64,000 nucleotides of DNA from Microbacterium phyllosphaerae. Its GTDB lineage: Bacteria; Actinomycetota; Actinomycetes; Actinomycetales; Microbacteriaceae. Below the pieces are notes generated by a model. The model was not told the DNA's origin and made no database searches. It saw only the letters and a program-made list of their open reading frames with translations. Positions 35,693-43,727 of the stretch are shown here, in pieces. The position numbers and the translations under genes were made by a program. Location of the stretch: positions 682,001 through 746,000 of the forward strand of contig NZ_JAGIOA010000001.1 in assembly GCF_017876435.1 (NCBI RefSeq), written 5' to 3'. Within the stretch, counting starts at the first letter, position 1; every line of letters begins with the position of its first letter.

Positions 35693-37267
35693 CTACCCCC
35701 GCTCGACCGGTGACGGCAGTGTCTTGAGCACGGCGGCGACGGCCTTGGCCGCGGCATCCGCCGTCACGCCCTGCGGAGGCACCGTGCCGAGCTGTGCGGC
35801 GATGCGACCGGCGACGTACGGTGCCGCGAACGACGTGCCGCTCCAGATCGCGAAACCGCCACGGTAGTCATCGGGATCGATCGTCTCGCGGCGCAGACCG
35901 TCGACGTCTGCTCTCGTCATCGCCTGCTCGCCGCCGACGAACGCCGGCGAGGTGCTGACCACGGCCGCCCCGGGCGCATATACCTGCACCCACGGACCGA
36001 CGTTCGAGAAGAGCGCGACCGAGCGCGCCGAGGGGTTCAGTGCGCCGACCGAGACGTGCGGGGCGTCCTTGTCGCGCGGGATGCCGTTGTCGGCACCCGG
36101 CCAGGGCCAGAGGGATGCCGGGAACGACGGCCGGTCGATCGCGTCGTTGCCCGCCGAGCACACGACCACGCAGCCGAGCTCGCGTGCCTTGGTGAGCAGG
36201 GCGTTGAGCGTCGTGCTGAACTGACCGTCGACCGGGGTCTCGTGGTAGTACCCGAGCGACAGGTTGAGCACGTCGATCGGATGCCCCGTCTTCGGGTTCT
36301 CGCGGTGCCGGCGCAGCAGTTCGACGACCTGGGCGACGGTGGTGAGGAACGTGCTCTCGTCGATCACCCCGAGTGCTCCGGCCATGCGGATCGAGAGGAT
36401 GTCGGCCTCCGGCGCCGTCTGCCGGATGATGCCGGCGATGAACGTGCCGTGCCCGGCGACCGCGTCGATCTCCCCGTCGAGCTGCCCGTAGAGATCGGGG
36501 TAGCGCTCGGGGTCGGCGTCGTCGGTGAGTCCGACCGGCACCCCGTCGAGCTCGATGTGCCGAGTGACGATGTCGTCGGGCAGCCAGTCGTGTACGCCGC
36601 ATCCGGTGTCGAGCACCGCCACGACCGGGCGACGACCACGCCTCGGAGCGGAAGTGCGCTGAGGGGAGGGGCCGAGCCAGGCGACCGGCTGACGCGCGCC
36701 GCGTCCTGGTTCGAGGTAGTCGTCGCTGCCACCGGCGCCTCCCGCGCCCCGCACCGGGTTGGTGCGGCTGAACGGGTTGGTGCGGCTGAAGGGATTCGTG
36801 CGGCTGAAGGGATTGAGCCCGACAGGGTCGATCGACAGCACGTGCTCGAGGCTGGTCCTCGGCATCGGGGTTCCCGTGCTGCGTCGAGCGCGCTGCAGCA
36901 CGCGCCAGGCATCCGGGGGCACGGGGGACTCGCCGCGTGTCGGCTCGTCGGGCGTCGTGAGGTGCGCGCGGAGGAACCCGGGCACTCCGGGCACCAGCTG
37001 GTCGGCGGAGCGCACCGCGCCGGGCGACTCGATGTCGAGATTCCAGCCGAACGACCCGGCCGCCTCCCGGAGCGCGCGGATCTCCCGGTCGTAGGCCTCC
37101 TGCCCGTTGTCGATCTGGTCCTGCGTGATCAGCAGACGCTCCTGCAGATACGCGGTCGGGAACGCACGGACGCCGTCGACCGGCTCGACCGACGGATCCA
37201 GCGCCGTCCCTCGACGGATCGATCCTTCCGCTCGGTCCTGCCAGCTCCACCCCTTGGGCTGCTCCAT
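35693..37267 (-). CDS. Subtilisin-like (S8) serine protease, cytoplasmic
   Basis: 524 aa with no signal peptide. An N-terminal ~200-residue region precedes the S8 domain, whose triad is intact: Asp220 (VAVLDTGCG), His273 (GHGTFIAG), Ser479 (SGTSFAAPYVAG), with oxyanion-hole Asn in VCSAGNDA. Just before the catalytic domain (~151-170) is a triple NPFSRT tandem repeat followed by NPV, then a Gly/Ala linker. Lack of secretion signal is unusual for a subtilase and suggests an internal target. It follows the small acidic protein and sigma genes. Confidence 0.92.
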   Translation of the reverse strand: MEQPKGWSWQDRAEGSIRRGTALDPSVEPVDGVRAFPTAYLQERLLITQDQIDNGQEAYDREIRALREAAGSFGWNLDIESPGAVRSADQLVPGVPGFLRAHLTTPDEPTRGESPVPPDAWRVLQRARRSTGTPMPRTSLEHVLSIDPVGLNPFSRTNPFSRTNPFSRTNPVRGAGGAGGSDDYLEPGRGARQPVAWLGPSPQRTSAPRRGRRPVVAVLDTGCGVHDWLPDDIVTRHIELDGVPVGLTDDADPERYPDLYGQLDGEIDAVAGHGTFIAGIIRQTAPEADILSIRMAGALGVIDESTFLTTVAQVVELLRRHRENPKTGHPIDVLNLSLGYYHETPVDGQFSTTLNALLTKARELGCVVVCSAGNDAIDRPSFPASLWPWPGADNGIPRDKDAPHVSVGALNPSARSVALFSNVGPWVQVYAPGAAVVSTSPAFVGGEQAMTRADVDGLRRETIDPDDYRGGFAIWSGTSFAAPYVAGRIAAQLGTVPPQGVTADAAAKAVAAVLKTLPSPVERG

Positions 37268-37387
37268 CGTCGGTCCTCTCCTCGCGGGCGGACCCGCGTC
37301 CTGTGCGGGGAATCCTGCGAGGTGCGGGACTTGCCCTGCGGTGTGTGCGGGCGGGCCCGCGGTGTGAGCGGGTCGCCCCGCGGTGGA

Positions 37388-37870
37388 TCACAACTCGAAC
37401 TGCGGAGTCGACAGGGTGCGCTGTTCGTCGCCGACCGTCGTGGTGAGGCGCACGAGCGTGAGCCCGTCGGGCACGTCGTCGAACACGAAGCGACCTGTGT
37501 CGCTGGCGGTGGTCGTGCGGATGCGCTCGCCCTGGGCGAGCTCGATCAGGCCGGCCGCCGTGTCGACCCAGCCGTCGATGCGATGCGTGCCGCTCGCGGT
37601 GCCCGTGACGTGCAGGAGGATGCTCGTCGTGCCGTCGCTGAACTGCAGAGTCAGCGCATCCGCGTCTCCGCGCACCGCGCCGAGCGGCTGGTCGACCAGG
37701 GTCAGCAGCGCGTACTCCGCCGATAGGCCCTCGGTCGCGACGGCCGCGATCATGCGATCGATCAGTGCGGCGGGCATCGGGTCGACGTCGCGCCACAGCG
37801 AGCGCAGGTGCGCGAAGAGCTCGGCATCCTCGTGGTTGTCGCCGCCGTTGTTGCCGTCGTTCTCGCTCAT
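37388..37870 (-). CDS. Small acidic protein between ECF sigma and subtilase; possible adaptor or anti-sigma
   Basis: 160 aa. N-terminal Asn/Asp/Glu-rich tail (~17 residues), a short helical region (ELFAHLRSLWRDVDPMPAALIDRMIAAVATEG in part), then an all-beta domain with a carboxypeptidase-regulatory-like pattern (THRIDGWVDTAAGLIEL, TDTGRFVFDDVPDG-like). No membrane segment and no zinc-binding ZAS motif, so it is not a classical anti-sigma. The ATG overlaps the sigma stop (ATGA), which makes stoichiometric co-production with sigma likely. Function unknown; a direct sigma partner is inferred from context. Confidence 0.85.
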   Translation of the reverse strand: MSENDGNNGGDNHEDAELFAHLRSLWRDVDPMPAALIDRMIAAVATEGLSAEYALLTLVDQPLGAVRGDADALTLQFSDGTTSILLHVTGTASGTHRIDGWVDTAAGLIELAQGERIRTTTASDTGRFVFDDVPDGLTLVRLTTTVGDEQRTLSTPQFEL

Positions 37871-38502
37871 GAGGTGCCTCCCGTCCGTGGTGTCGGGGCG
37901 GCGAGCAGGTCGCGCAGCTTCGCCAGGCAGCGCTGCCTCGTCGGACCGATGCTGCCCACGGCCATTCCGAGGTCGGCGGCGAGTCGGGCGTAGTCCGGTC
38001 GCTCCTCGAAGGCGATCACGCGCAGCAGGCGCTGACACCTCTCGGCGAGGCGCTGCACGGCAGACCAGAGTCGGCGGTTCTCCTCGCCGGCGGCGGCGTG
38101 CTCTTCGGCAGATGCCTGCTCGGGGAGCAGTGCGTCGAGAGCATCCGCCTCTGTCGTGTCGAGTCGGTTGTGCGCCTTGCCCGCCCGCCAGGCCTCGCGG
38201 CGCGCGGTGGTCGTCAGCCAGGCTGAAACGGCCTTCGGATCGGCGATCGATAGGTGTCCGCGCACCAGCTGCAGCCAGGTCGTCTGGATGACGTCTTCGG
38301 CGAGTGTGCGCTCGAGACCGTAGGCGCGCACGACATGCCAGAGCACAGGCGTCATCAGCCGCACGAGGTCGTCCATCGCGCGGCTGTCGCCGTCTCGCCA
38401 TGCGTCGAAGAAGTCGGCGGCTCGCCTCCAGCGTGCCGCGCCGTCGTCCGGTGCAGGATCGAGGGCGGCGCCGTCGGGTGCGCCGTCGATCATGAGTCCC
38501 AT
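37867..38502 (-). CDS. ECF-type RNA polymerase sigma factor
   Basis: 211 aa. Region 2 (DDLVRLMTPVLWHVVRAYGLERTLAEDVIQTTWLQLV in part) and region 4 (LAERCQRLLRVIAFEERPDYARLAADLGMAVGSIGPTRQRCLAKL in part, with the HTH) are complete; no SnoaL or other C-terminal extension. ATG 38502 is used, with 38493 as an alternative. First gene of the sigma/acidic protein/subtilase/CHAT set. ECF factors with protease partners usually redirect transcription upon a signal; here the partner set is proteases rather than a transmembrane anti-sigma. Confidence 0.92.
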   Translation of the reverse strand: MGLMIDGAPDGAALDPAPDDGAARWRRAADFFDAWRDGDSRAMDDLVRLMTPVLWHVVRAYGLERTLAEDVIQTTWLQLVRGHLSIADPKAVSAWLTTTARREAWRAGKAHNRLDTTEADALDALLPEQASAEEHAAAGEENRRLWSAVQRLAERCQRLLRVIAFEERPDYARLAADLGMAVGSIGPTRQRCLAKLRDLLAAPTPRTGGTS

Positions 38503-38703
38503 TGTGATCACACCAGTAAGGAGCACGGCAAGGGTTTGGTGATACATGGACTCGGTCAGTTTTCCGGAATATCGGTCTGTGCTCCGGGGGCGGGGCGTCA
38601 CAGCGTGCCGAAAGCAGGAGAAAGGGCCGAGTTCAGGAGCGAAACCGAGGTTTCGTCCTGCGTTCGTGCTGGTCTCCTGCATTCGGACGGAGGACGGGTC
38701 ACC

Positions 38704-38733
38704 GGTGCCGGTGCCGGTGCCGGTGCCGGTGCC
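38704..38733. repeat. Hexanucleotide tandem repeat (GGTGCC)5
   Basis: Five perfect GGTGCC units between the divergent ECF sigma gene (start 38502) and the small membrane protein gene (38788). The 285-base gap otherwise shows no gene. Slippage at this tract could change promoter spacing of either gene. Confidence 0.85.
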
Positions 38734-38787
38734 GGGCCTCGGGTGCGCATGGCGGGGGAGGGATGCCGTGGGCGATACCGTGGAGGG

Positions 38788-39006
38788 GTGATCGCCCTCG
38801 CTGTCGTCCTCTTCCTCAACGCCGCCTTCAACGTGCTGGTGTGGCCCCGCTTTCACAAGCGCGTCGCGACCGACCCGCGGGCGCGCGATGCCGACGGCAA
38901 GGCCACGACCTTCCTCAAGGTGCACGCCGTGCTGATCGCGATCGCCCTGGTGCTCGCCCTGGTCTCGGTGCTCGTCGGCATCGCAGCCCTCACCGGCATC
39001 CTCTGA
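38788..39006 (+). CDS. SCO4848-like small membrane protein
   Basis: 72 aa with two membrane helices (IALAVVLFLNAAFNVLVW and VLIAIALVLALVSVLVGIAAL) separated by a basic, polar loop (RFHKRVATDPRARDADGKATTF). Matches the layout of the SCO4848 family found across Actinobacteria, of unknown function. GTG 38788 follows GGAGGG. Immediately after its stop is a (GACC)8 microsatellite. Confidence 0.85.
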   Translation: MIALAVVLFLNAAFNVLVWPRFHKRVATDPRARDADGKATTFLKVHAVLIAIALVLALVSVLVGIAALTGIL

Positions 39007-39007
39007 C

Positions 39008-39050
39008 GACCGACCGACCGACCGACCGACCGACCGACCGAACGAACGAA
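39008..39050. repeat. Tetranucleotide microsatellite (GACC)8 then GAAC-type units
   Basis: Eight perfect GACC units from 39008 to 39039, followed by GAAC, GAAC and GAA(C). It lies in the 64-base gap between converging genes, starting one base after the small membrane protein stop codon. Such tracts are rare in bacteria outside phase-variable loci. Confidence 0.9.
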
Positions 39051-39070
39051 CCACCCGCCGCTCGACCGGC

Positions 39071-39529
39071 TCAGTTCGCGGAGACCGGCTGCTGCAGTTC
39101 GGTGATCCAGTCGGCCTGGTCTTCGGATTCCGACTGCAGATAGACCTCGCGGCATGGTCCCACCGCAGTGACTCCCCGCTCGGTGATCGCGTCGTTCACC
39201 GCCCGCCAGCTGTCGTCGATGGTCGCCATGGACCCGTGATGGGTGGCGCTGAAAGCCGACTCCACGGCGGGCAGCTCCACGATCACAAGGCCCTCGATCG
39301 CGGGGCCGTCATAGGTGAAGCCCACCGTGATGCGCACGCCGTGCCGGTCCATGTCGTACTCGGCGATCGGCAGACCCAGGGTCGCCCCGGATGCCAGCAG
39401 TGCGTCGGCCACCCGGTCGAACAGCGGCCCGACGACGGGGGCGACCTCAGGCTGCGTCGACACGCTCTCGGTCAGCGTCGCGAGGCGGACATAGGGCAGA
39501 GGCTTCTCGCTGATCTCCAGGGCTGAAAT
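39071..39529 (-). CDS. GyrI-like/effector-binding domain protein, apparent ATT start
   Basis: 152 aa. A stand-alone AraC effector-binding/GyrI-like fold: VRLATLTESV at the N-terminus, GLPIAEYDMDRHGVRITVGF, a central LVIVELPAVESAFSATHHGS strand-turn, and the C-terminal CREVYLQSE with the acidic ligand-pocket Glu. No HTH. No ATG, GTG or TTG lies near the natural N-terminus; ATT at 39529 is six bases after GAGGAG, and a -10-like TAGGAT (39565-39570) lies upstream. The nearest conventional in-frame start (39664) would be upstream of that promoter and add a non-protein-like stretch. Confidence 0.8.
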   Translation of the reverse strand: MSALEISEKPLPYVRLATLTESVSTQPEVAPVVGPLFDRVADALLASGATLGLPIAEYDMDRHGVRITVGFTYDGPAIEGLVIVELPAVESAFSATHHGSMATIDDSWRAVNDAITERGVTAVGPCREVYLQSESEDQADWITELQQPVSAN

Positions 39530-39680
39530 CGTCGTCTCCTCACGTAGGGTGTTCGCTGCCGCCGATCCTACGCACAGACACCGACATCGGCCAAGGCGCG
39601 GCCGCTGGCGCCGGCATCGGCATCCGGCATCGGCATCAACCCATCCGGGATCCGCGACCACCATCCGGCCGGACTGCGAC

Positions 39681-41081
39681 TCAGGCGTTCTCGTACTGCC
39701 GCGCGTGCTCGGCCCAGCGCGACTCGACCGGCAGGGCGCGCAATGCGCGGTTGCCGAGCGCGAGCGCGACCGCGACGACGCAGAGCGCCGCGCAGACGAG
39801 GATGGTCCACTCGCGGCCGATCCAGGTGAGGCCGAAGCCGGCGATCAGCGGTGCGAGCGGCAGGGCACCCATGCCCAGGACGCCGGCCGCGCTGTTCGCC
39901 CGACCGAGCAGCTCGGTCGGCGTCGCGACCATGAAGTAGCCCATCATCCCCGCGTTGAGTGCCGGAAGCAGGAGCACCGACGCACCGAGCACGACCACGA
40001 TCGCCCACGGTTCGGTGACCATCGAGAGCACGATCGTGCCGATGGCCACGACCGAGAGTCCGCTGATCGCGATCACGCCGGCGCGGATGCGGGGCACGAG
40101 CGTCGGGGCGACGACCGCTCCCACGAGCATCACGCCACCGACTGCGGCGCTGAGTGAACCGATGAGGAGTTCGGAGTAGCCGTCCTGCTGCAGCGCGTAG
40201 ATCGTGGTCGTGATCGCGGCGTTGAAGCCCAGGTTGATGACCGTGATGATGAGCAGCACGCCGCCCAGGTCGGGGCGGGACAGAAGCCAGGTGAACCCTT
40301 CGCGCAGCTCGGCCCAGGCGCTGGTCTTGCCTCGTGCGCCGGCATCCTGGGCCGTGTCGACGGGAAGACCCAGGCCGTCTGCCGGATCCACGGCGAGCCC
40401 CGCGGTGACACGCTCGTCGCCGATCTCTCCGTTCTCCGGGCGGGCACCCGCAGCGACAGCATCCGCTCCTGTGTCGACGATCCCGGTGCGGCGCATCTCG
40501 CGCTGCAGCATCCACGCCGTCACCGCCGCGACCGCATGGCAGAGCGTCATGACCGCGCCGACCAGCCATCCGCCGACACCGAGCAGCAGGCCTCCGAGGG
40601 GGCCGCCGGCGAGCTGGATGGCGGCATCGCGGCCCTGGTTCGCGGCTTGCGCCCTGCCCATCGCCTCGTCGGGGACGATCTCCTTGATCGCACTCTCGCC
40701 GGCGACGTCGAAGAGTCCGCTGCGCGCGGCCAGCAGCACGTCGGCGATGAGGAGCGTGGCGAAGGTGAGTGCGCCGCCGAGCGCCAACAGGGTGAATGCG
40801 CCCGCGAGCAGGATGCCGATGAGCGAGCCGATCAGCATCAGGAGGATGCGCCGATGGCGATCGGCGAGGATGCCGCCGGCGAGCGTGAGCAGCAGGCGGG
40901 CGACCATGCCCGCGCCGCCGATGATGCCGGCCTGCGCGGGGTCGTTCGTGACGATCAGCGCGAGCAGGGGGATCGCGAACGCGAACAGCGCAGCCGCGAG
41001 CCCCTTGCTCGTGTCGCTCACGAGCCAGGTCAGGTATCGGGTGTTGCGCCACAGACGGTGGGGCTCGGTCACGGTCGCCAT
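39681..41081 (-). CDS. MFS transporter (enterobactin exporter/MacB-unrelated efflux type)
   Basis: 466 aa, twelve membrane segments. The loop after helix 2 has LAGGILADRHRRILLM (MFS motif A form GxLaDRxxRR), and a long polar central loop (~205-250) separates the two halves. Resembles EntS-type drug or siderophore exporters. Divergent from an ArsR-like regulator, with three TTGCGCAA operators in the 75-base shared promoter region, so it is almost certainly repressed by that regulator. ATG 41081 (MATVTEPH) is preferred. Confidence 0.9.
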   Translation of the reverse strand: MATVTEPHRLWRNTRYLTWLVSDTSKGLAAALFAFAIPLLALIVTNDPAQAGIIGGAGMVARLLLTLAGGILADRHRRILLMLIGSLIGILLAGAFTLLALGGALTFATLLIADVLLAARSGLFDVAGESAIKEIVPDEAMGRAQAANQGRDAAIQLAGGPLGGLLLGVGGWLVGAVMTLCHAVAAVTAWMLQREMRRTGIVDTGADAVAAGARPENGEIGDERVTAGLAVDPADGLGLPVDTAQDAGARGKTSAWAELREGFTWLLSRPDLGGVLLIITVINLGFNAAITTTIYALQQDGYSELLIGSLSAAVGGVMLVGAVVAPTLVPRIRAGVIAISGLSVVAIGTIVLSMVTEPWAIVVVLGASVLLLPALNAGMMGYFMVATPTELLGRANSAAGVLGMGALPLAPLIAGFGLTWIGREWTILVCAALCVVAVALALGNRALRALPVESRWAEHARQYENA

Positions 41082-41095
41082 GGTATCCACGGTAA

Positions 41096-41131
41096 TTGCG
41101 CAAGAACAGTTGCGCAATACTTATTGCGCAA
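41096..41131. promoter_or_regulatory. Three TTGCGCAA palindromes at 14-bp spacing (operator array)
   Basis: Perfect 8-bp palindromes start at 41096, 41110 and 41124, exactly 14 bp apart. They fill the gap between the MFS and ArsR-like genes. The third overlaps the expected -35 region of the rightward promoter, whose -10-like TACACT is at 41145-41150, 6 bases before the ATG, so that transcript is probably leaderless. Confidence 0.88.
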
Positions 41132-41156
41132 CTTCCGGTGCGGATACACTCTCGGT

Positions 41157-41738
41157 ATGGCGGAGGCGAAGAAGGACGACGATCAGGTCTGGATGACGTC
41201 GGCGATGCTCAAGGCGTACGCCCACCCGCTGCGTCGTCGGATGATCCGTCTGTTCTCGCGTCGCGAGCACCTGCGTGCGGCCGACGTCGCTGCCGACCTC
41301 GACGTGCCGGCCAACAGCGCGAGCTTCCACCTGCGGGTCCTGGCTGACGCGGGCCTCATCGAGGAGGCTCCCGAGCATGCACGCGACCGTCGAGACCGCG
41401 TCTGGAAGTCGCGCAGGGGATCCTTCAATGTCGGAGACCCCGAGCATCCCGTGCCGGACGAGGCCCTGGGCACCGCCATGGTCCGCTCGGTCGCCGACGA
41501 CCATCAGGACATGCTGAGCCGCGTGATCGCCTGGACGCCCGAGTACCTCTCTGGTCGGGCGACCGAGATGCATGCCGCGTTCTCGCAGCGCATCGTGCGC
41601 CTCACCGAGGCCGAGTTCGAAGCCGTGATGGACCGCGTGCAGGAGGTCATCACCGAGGCGGTCGATGCCCACGACAAGGATGACCCGGCCGGACGACCGT
41701 GGCAGATCGACGTCCTCGCCGCCGACGACACCATCTGA
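41157..41738 (+). CDS. ArsR-type winged-helix regulator
   Basis: 193 aa. N-terminal winged HTH (AMLKAYAHPLRRRMIRLFSRREHLRAADVAADLDVPANSASFHLRVLADAGLIEEA in part) with the ArsR order helix-helix-recognition helix-wing, followed by a ~110-residue helical C-terminal domain that may hold the ligand or dimer interface. No cysteine metal-binding site is visible, so a small-molecule ligand is likely. Divergent from the MFS exporter and flanked by its own operator array, which predicts autoregulation. ATG 41157. Confidence 0.88.
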   Translation: MAEAKKDDDQVWMTSAMLKAYAHPLRRRMIRLFSRREHLRAADVAADLDVPANSASFHLRVLADAGLIEEAPEHARDRRDRVWKSRRGSFNVGDPEHPVPDEALGTAMVRSVADDHQDMLSRVIAWTPEYLSGRATEMHAAFSQRIVRLTEAEFEAVMDRVQEVITEAVDAHDKDDPAGRPWQIDVLAADDTI

Positions 41739-41759
41739 CGCGGCGGACGGCGACGACGG

Positions 41760-42872
41760 CTACTCCGGCGCTTCCGGTTCGCGGTGGCCGCTGAGGATCA
41801 GGATGCGGCGCAGGTGCATGGCCGCGAGCACGCCTGGACCCATCGAGCGGTGCACGTCGATCGTGCGGTCGTCGACCGTCTCGAGCAGCAGGCGGATCGC
41901 CCGCGCCGCCTCGGCCCTGGCGCGGTGATCTGCGGCGCTCAGCGGCTCGTCTTGGCCGACGACCTCGGCGACCGCATGGCAGGCGGCCGACAGTGGCTCG
42001 GGCAGCGCGGGGTCGAGCACGAGCGCGCCCGGTCGATCCCAGATGGTGTCCGCGATCTCGTCGGAGATGTCGCGGATGAGGTGGGCGACTCGATCGAGGC
42101 GCGTCAGGTCCGCGTGGATGTGCTGCGTCTCGCCCCGTCGGCCGCGCGCCCTGACATTGCCGCGACGGCTGTCGTCGGCATCGGCCAGTGCCTGTCGCAG
42201 CGCGGAGGTCGTATCGGCGAGGGACGCCGCATCGTTCGCCCATTTCTCGTGCTCGGGCGGCCAGGACTCCGACACGGCTGAGCCGATGTCATGCAGATGG
42301 GTGCTCAACTGCTCGCGGAACGCATCGACCCGTGCGGCGGCGGCGAGGGTCAGCGGAGCCGGTGCGATCACCACATTCACGATGAGCCCGATGGCGACGC
42401 CGACGGCCATCTGCACCAGGTATCCGAGCGAGTAGTCGTCGGCGTTCTGGCCGCCGATGATCAGCACGAAGAGCGCGGCGACGGGGACGTACTCGCGGGC
42501 GGCGCCGAACCAGCCGGTGCCGGAGATGAGCATGCCCACACCCACCACGGCGGGGATCGTCCACCACGTCGGGCCGACCGTCATCACCACCAGGAGAGCG
42601 AGCCCGATGCCGGTGGCGAGGCCCAGCAGTGTCTGCAGGCCTGACCGCAGCGACCCCATGAGAGTCGGATACATGCTCACGAGCGCGCCGAGCGGGGCGT
42701 AGTAGGGGTACTCGTCGGTGATGCCCGGCATGTGCGGGGCGATCGTCCAGGCGAGACCCACGGCGAGCGTGGTCTTCGCCACGAGCAGGAGGCGGGCCGG
42801 ATGCACGGCTTCGCGGATCTCGAGCGCGGCCCCCGAGCGGCGCGCTCGGAGTCGCGTGGTGATGTTGCTCAC
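41760..42872 (-). CDS. FUSC/aromatic acid exporter-type membrane protein
   Basis: 370 aa. Six hydrophobic segments in the first ~170 residues (LLLVAKTTLAVGLAWTIA; YYAPLGALVSMYPTLMGSL; LLGLATGIGLALLVVM and others), then a ~200-residue cytosolic helical domain ending in HREPEAPE. This is the FUSC/ArAE layout. Converges with the ArsR gene with a 21-base gap. Substrate unknown. Confidence 0.87.
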   Translation of the reverse strand: MSNITTRLRARRSGAALEIREAVHPARLLLVAKTTLAVGLAWTIAPHMPGITDEYPYYAPLGALVSMYPTLMGSLRSGLQTLLGLATGIGLALLVVMTVGPTWWTIPAVVGVGMLISGTGWFGAAREYVPVAALFVLIIGGQNADDYSLGYLVQMAVGVAIGLIVNVVIAPAPLTLAAAARVDAFREQLSTHLHDIGSAVSESWPPEHEKWANDAASLADTTSALRQALADADDSRRGNVRARGRRGETQHIHADLTRLDRVAHLIRDISDEIADTIWDRPGALVLDPALPEPLSAACHAVAEVVGQDEPLSAADHRARAEAARAIRLLLETVDDRTIDVHRSMGPGVLAAMHLRRILILSGHREPEAPE

Positions 42873-42980
42873 GGCATCCCTTCGTCATCCTCCCCGCAGG
42901 TGACGCTATCCGGTGCGCCTCGGTGCCCGCACCGGGTTGCGTCCTGCGCTCGCGGCGGGTAGCGGGTGTGGGCGCGACGA

Positions 42981-43010
42981 CGCCGGCCGCCCCGGGAGGG
43001 GCGACCGGCG
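42981..43010. terminator. Hairpin terminator of the GntR-ABC operon
   Basis: CGCCGGCCGCCCC (42981-42993) pairs with GGGGCGACCGGCG (42998-43010) with one mismatch, 30 bases beyond the stop of the minus-strand ABC-2 gene. Confidence 0.75.
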
Positions 43011-43040
43011 AGGGTCGAGCGGCTCAGCGGATCCGGAGGA

Positions 43041-43727
43041 TCAGGGAATCGCCCGGCGGAAGGCGAGGAAAGACACCCCGACGAGCACCGCCGTGGCGAC
43101 GAGTCCCCAGAGTGCGAGCCCGAGCGCACCCGCATCGAGGATGCCGGTCCACACCTGGGCCCACAGGTCGAGTCTGGTCGCGAGGAATGCGAGACCGACG
43201 AGGATCAGCGCGAGGCCTACTCCGACGATGGTGAGGACCGTCGGCCCCCAGCTCTTGTAGATCGTCGCGCCGGTGAAGCCGACGACGAACAGGAAGAGCG
43301 CGAGGGTGAAGTAGACGATGAACGCCCCGAGCGGACCCGCCTCCCACAACCACGGGAGGTAGAACACGTACCCGTTGACTCCGTAGCCGTTGGTCAGCAT
43401 CTCGATCGCGCCGCCGATCAGGAACAGCACGCCCATGAACGCACTGCCGAGGATCGCCGTGAGAAGCGTGCCGAAGAAGAAGTCCCGTCGGGTGATGCTC
43501 ATCGCCTGGGAGAACGGGAACGTGAGCGTCATCGCCGAGATGCCGATGGCGAAGAAGTACCAGAGTGGAGCCTGGCCGCCACCACCGTACTTCGGGGTGT
43601 CGACGGGGATCATCGCGTAGATGAGCACCGAGAGCACGACAGCCGAGCCGAGGATGATCAGCGGCACCCAGATGAACGTCTGGCGGTTGATCAGCTGCAG
43701 GCGGATGACGTTGAGTGTGCGTCGCAT
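43041..43727 (-). CDS. ABC-2-type membrane subunit
   Basis: 228 aa, six hydrophobic segments (FIWVPLIILGSAVVLSVLIYAMI; FFAIGISAMTLTFPF; FFGTLLTAILGSAFMGVLFLI and so on). Forms an exporter with the ATPase upstream; start ATG shares a base with the ATPase stop (TGATG). YtrA-type regulator genes in the same operon are typical of bacitracin/lipid II-type stress exporters, but the substrate is unknown. Confidence 0.87.
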   Translation of the reverse strand: MRRTLNVIRLQLINRQTFIWVPLIILGSAVVLSVLIYAMIPVDTPKYGGGGQAPLWYFFAIGISAMTLTFPFSQAMSITRRDFFFGTLLTAILGSAFMGVLFLIGGAIEMLTNGYGVNGYVFYLPWLWEAGPLGAFIVYFTLALFLFVVGFTGATIYKSWGPTVLTIVGVGLALILVGLAFLATRLDLWAQVWTGILDAGALGLALWGLVATAVLVGVSFLAFRRAIP

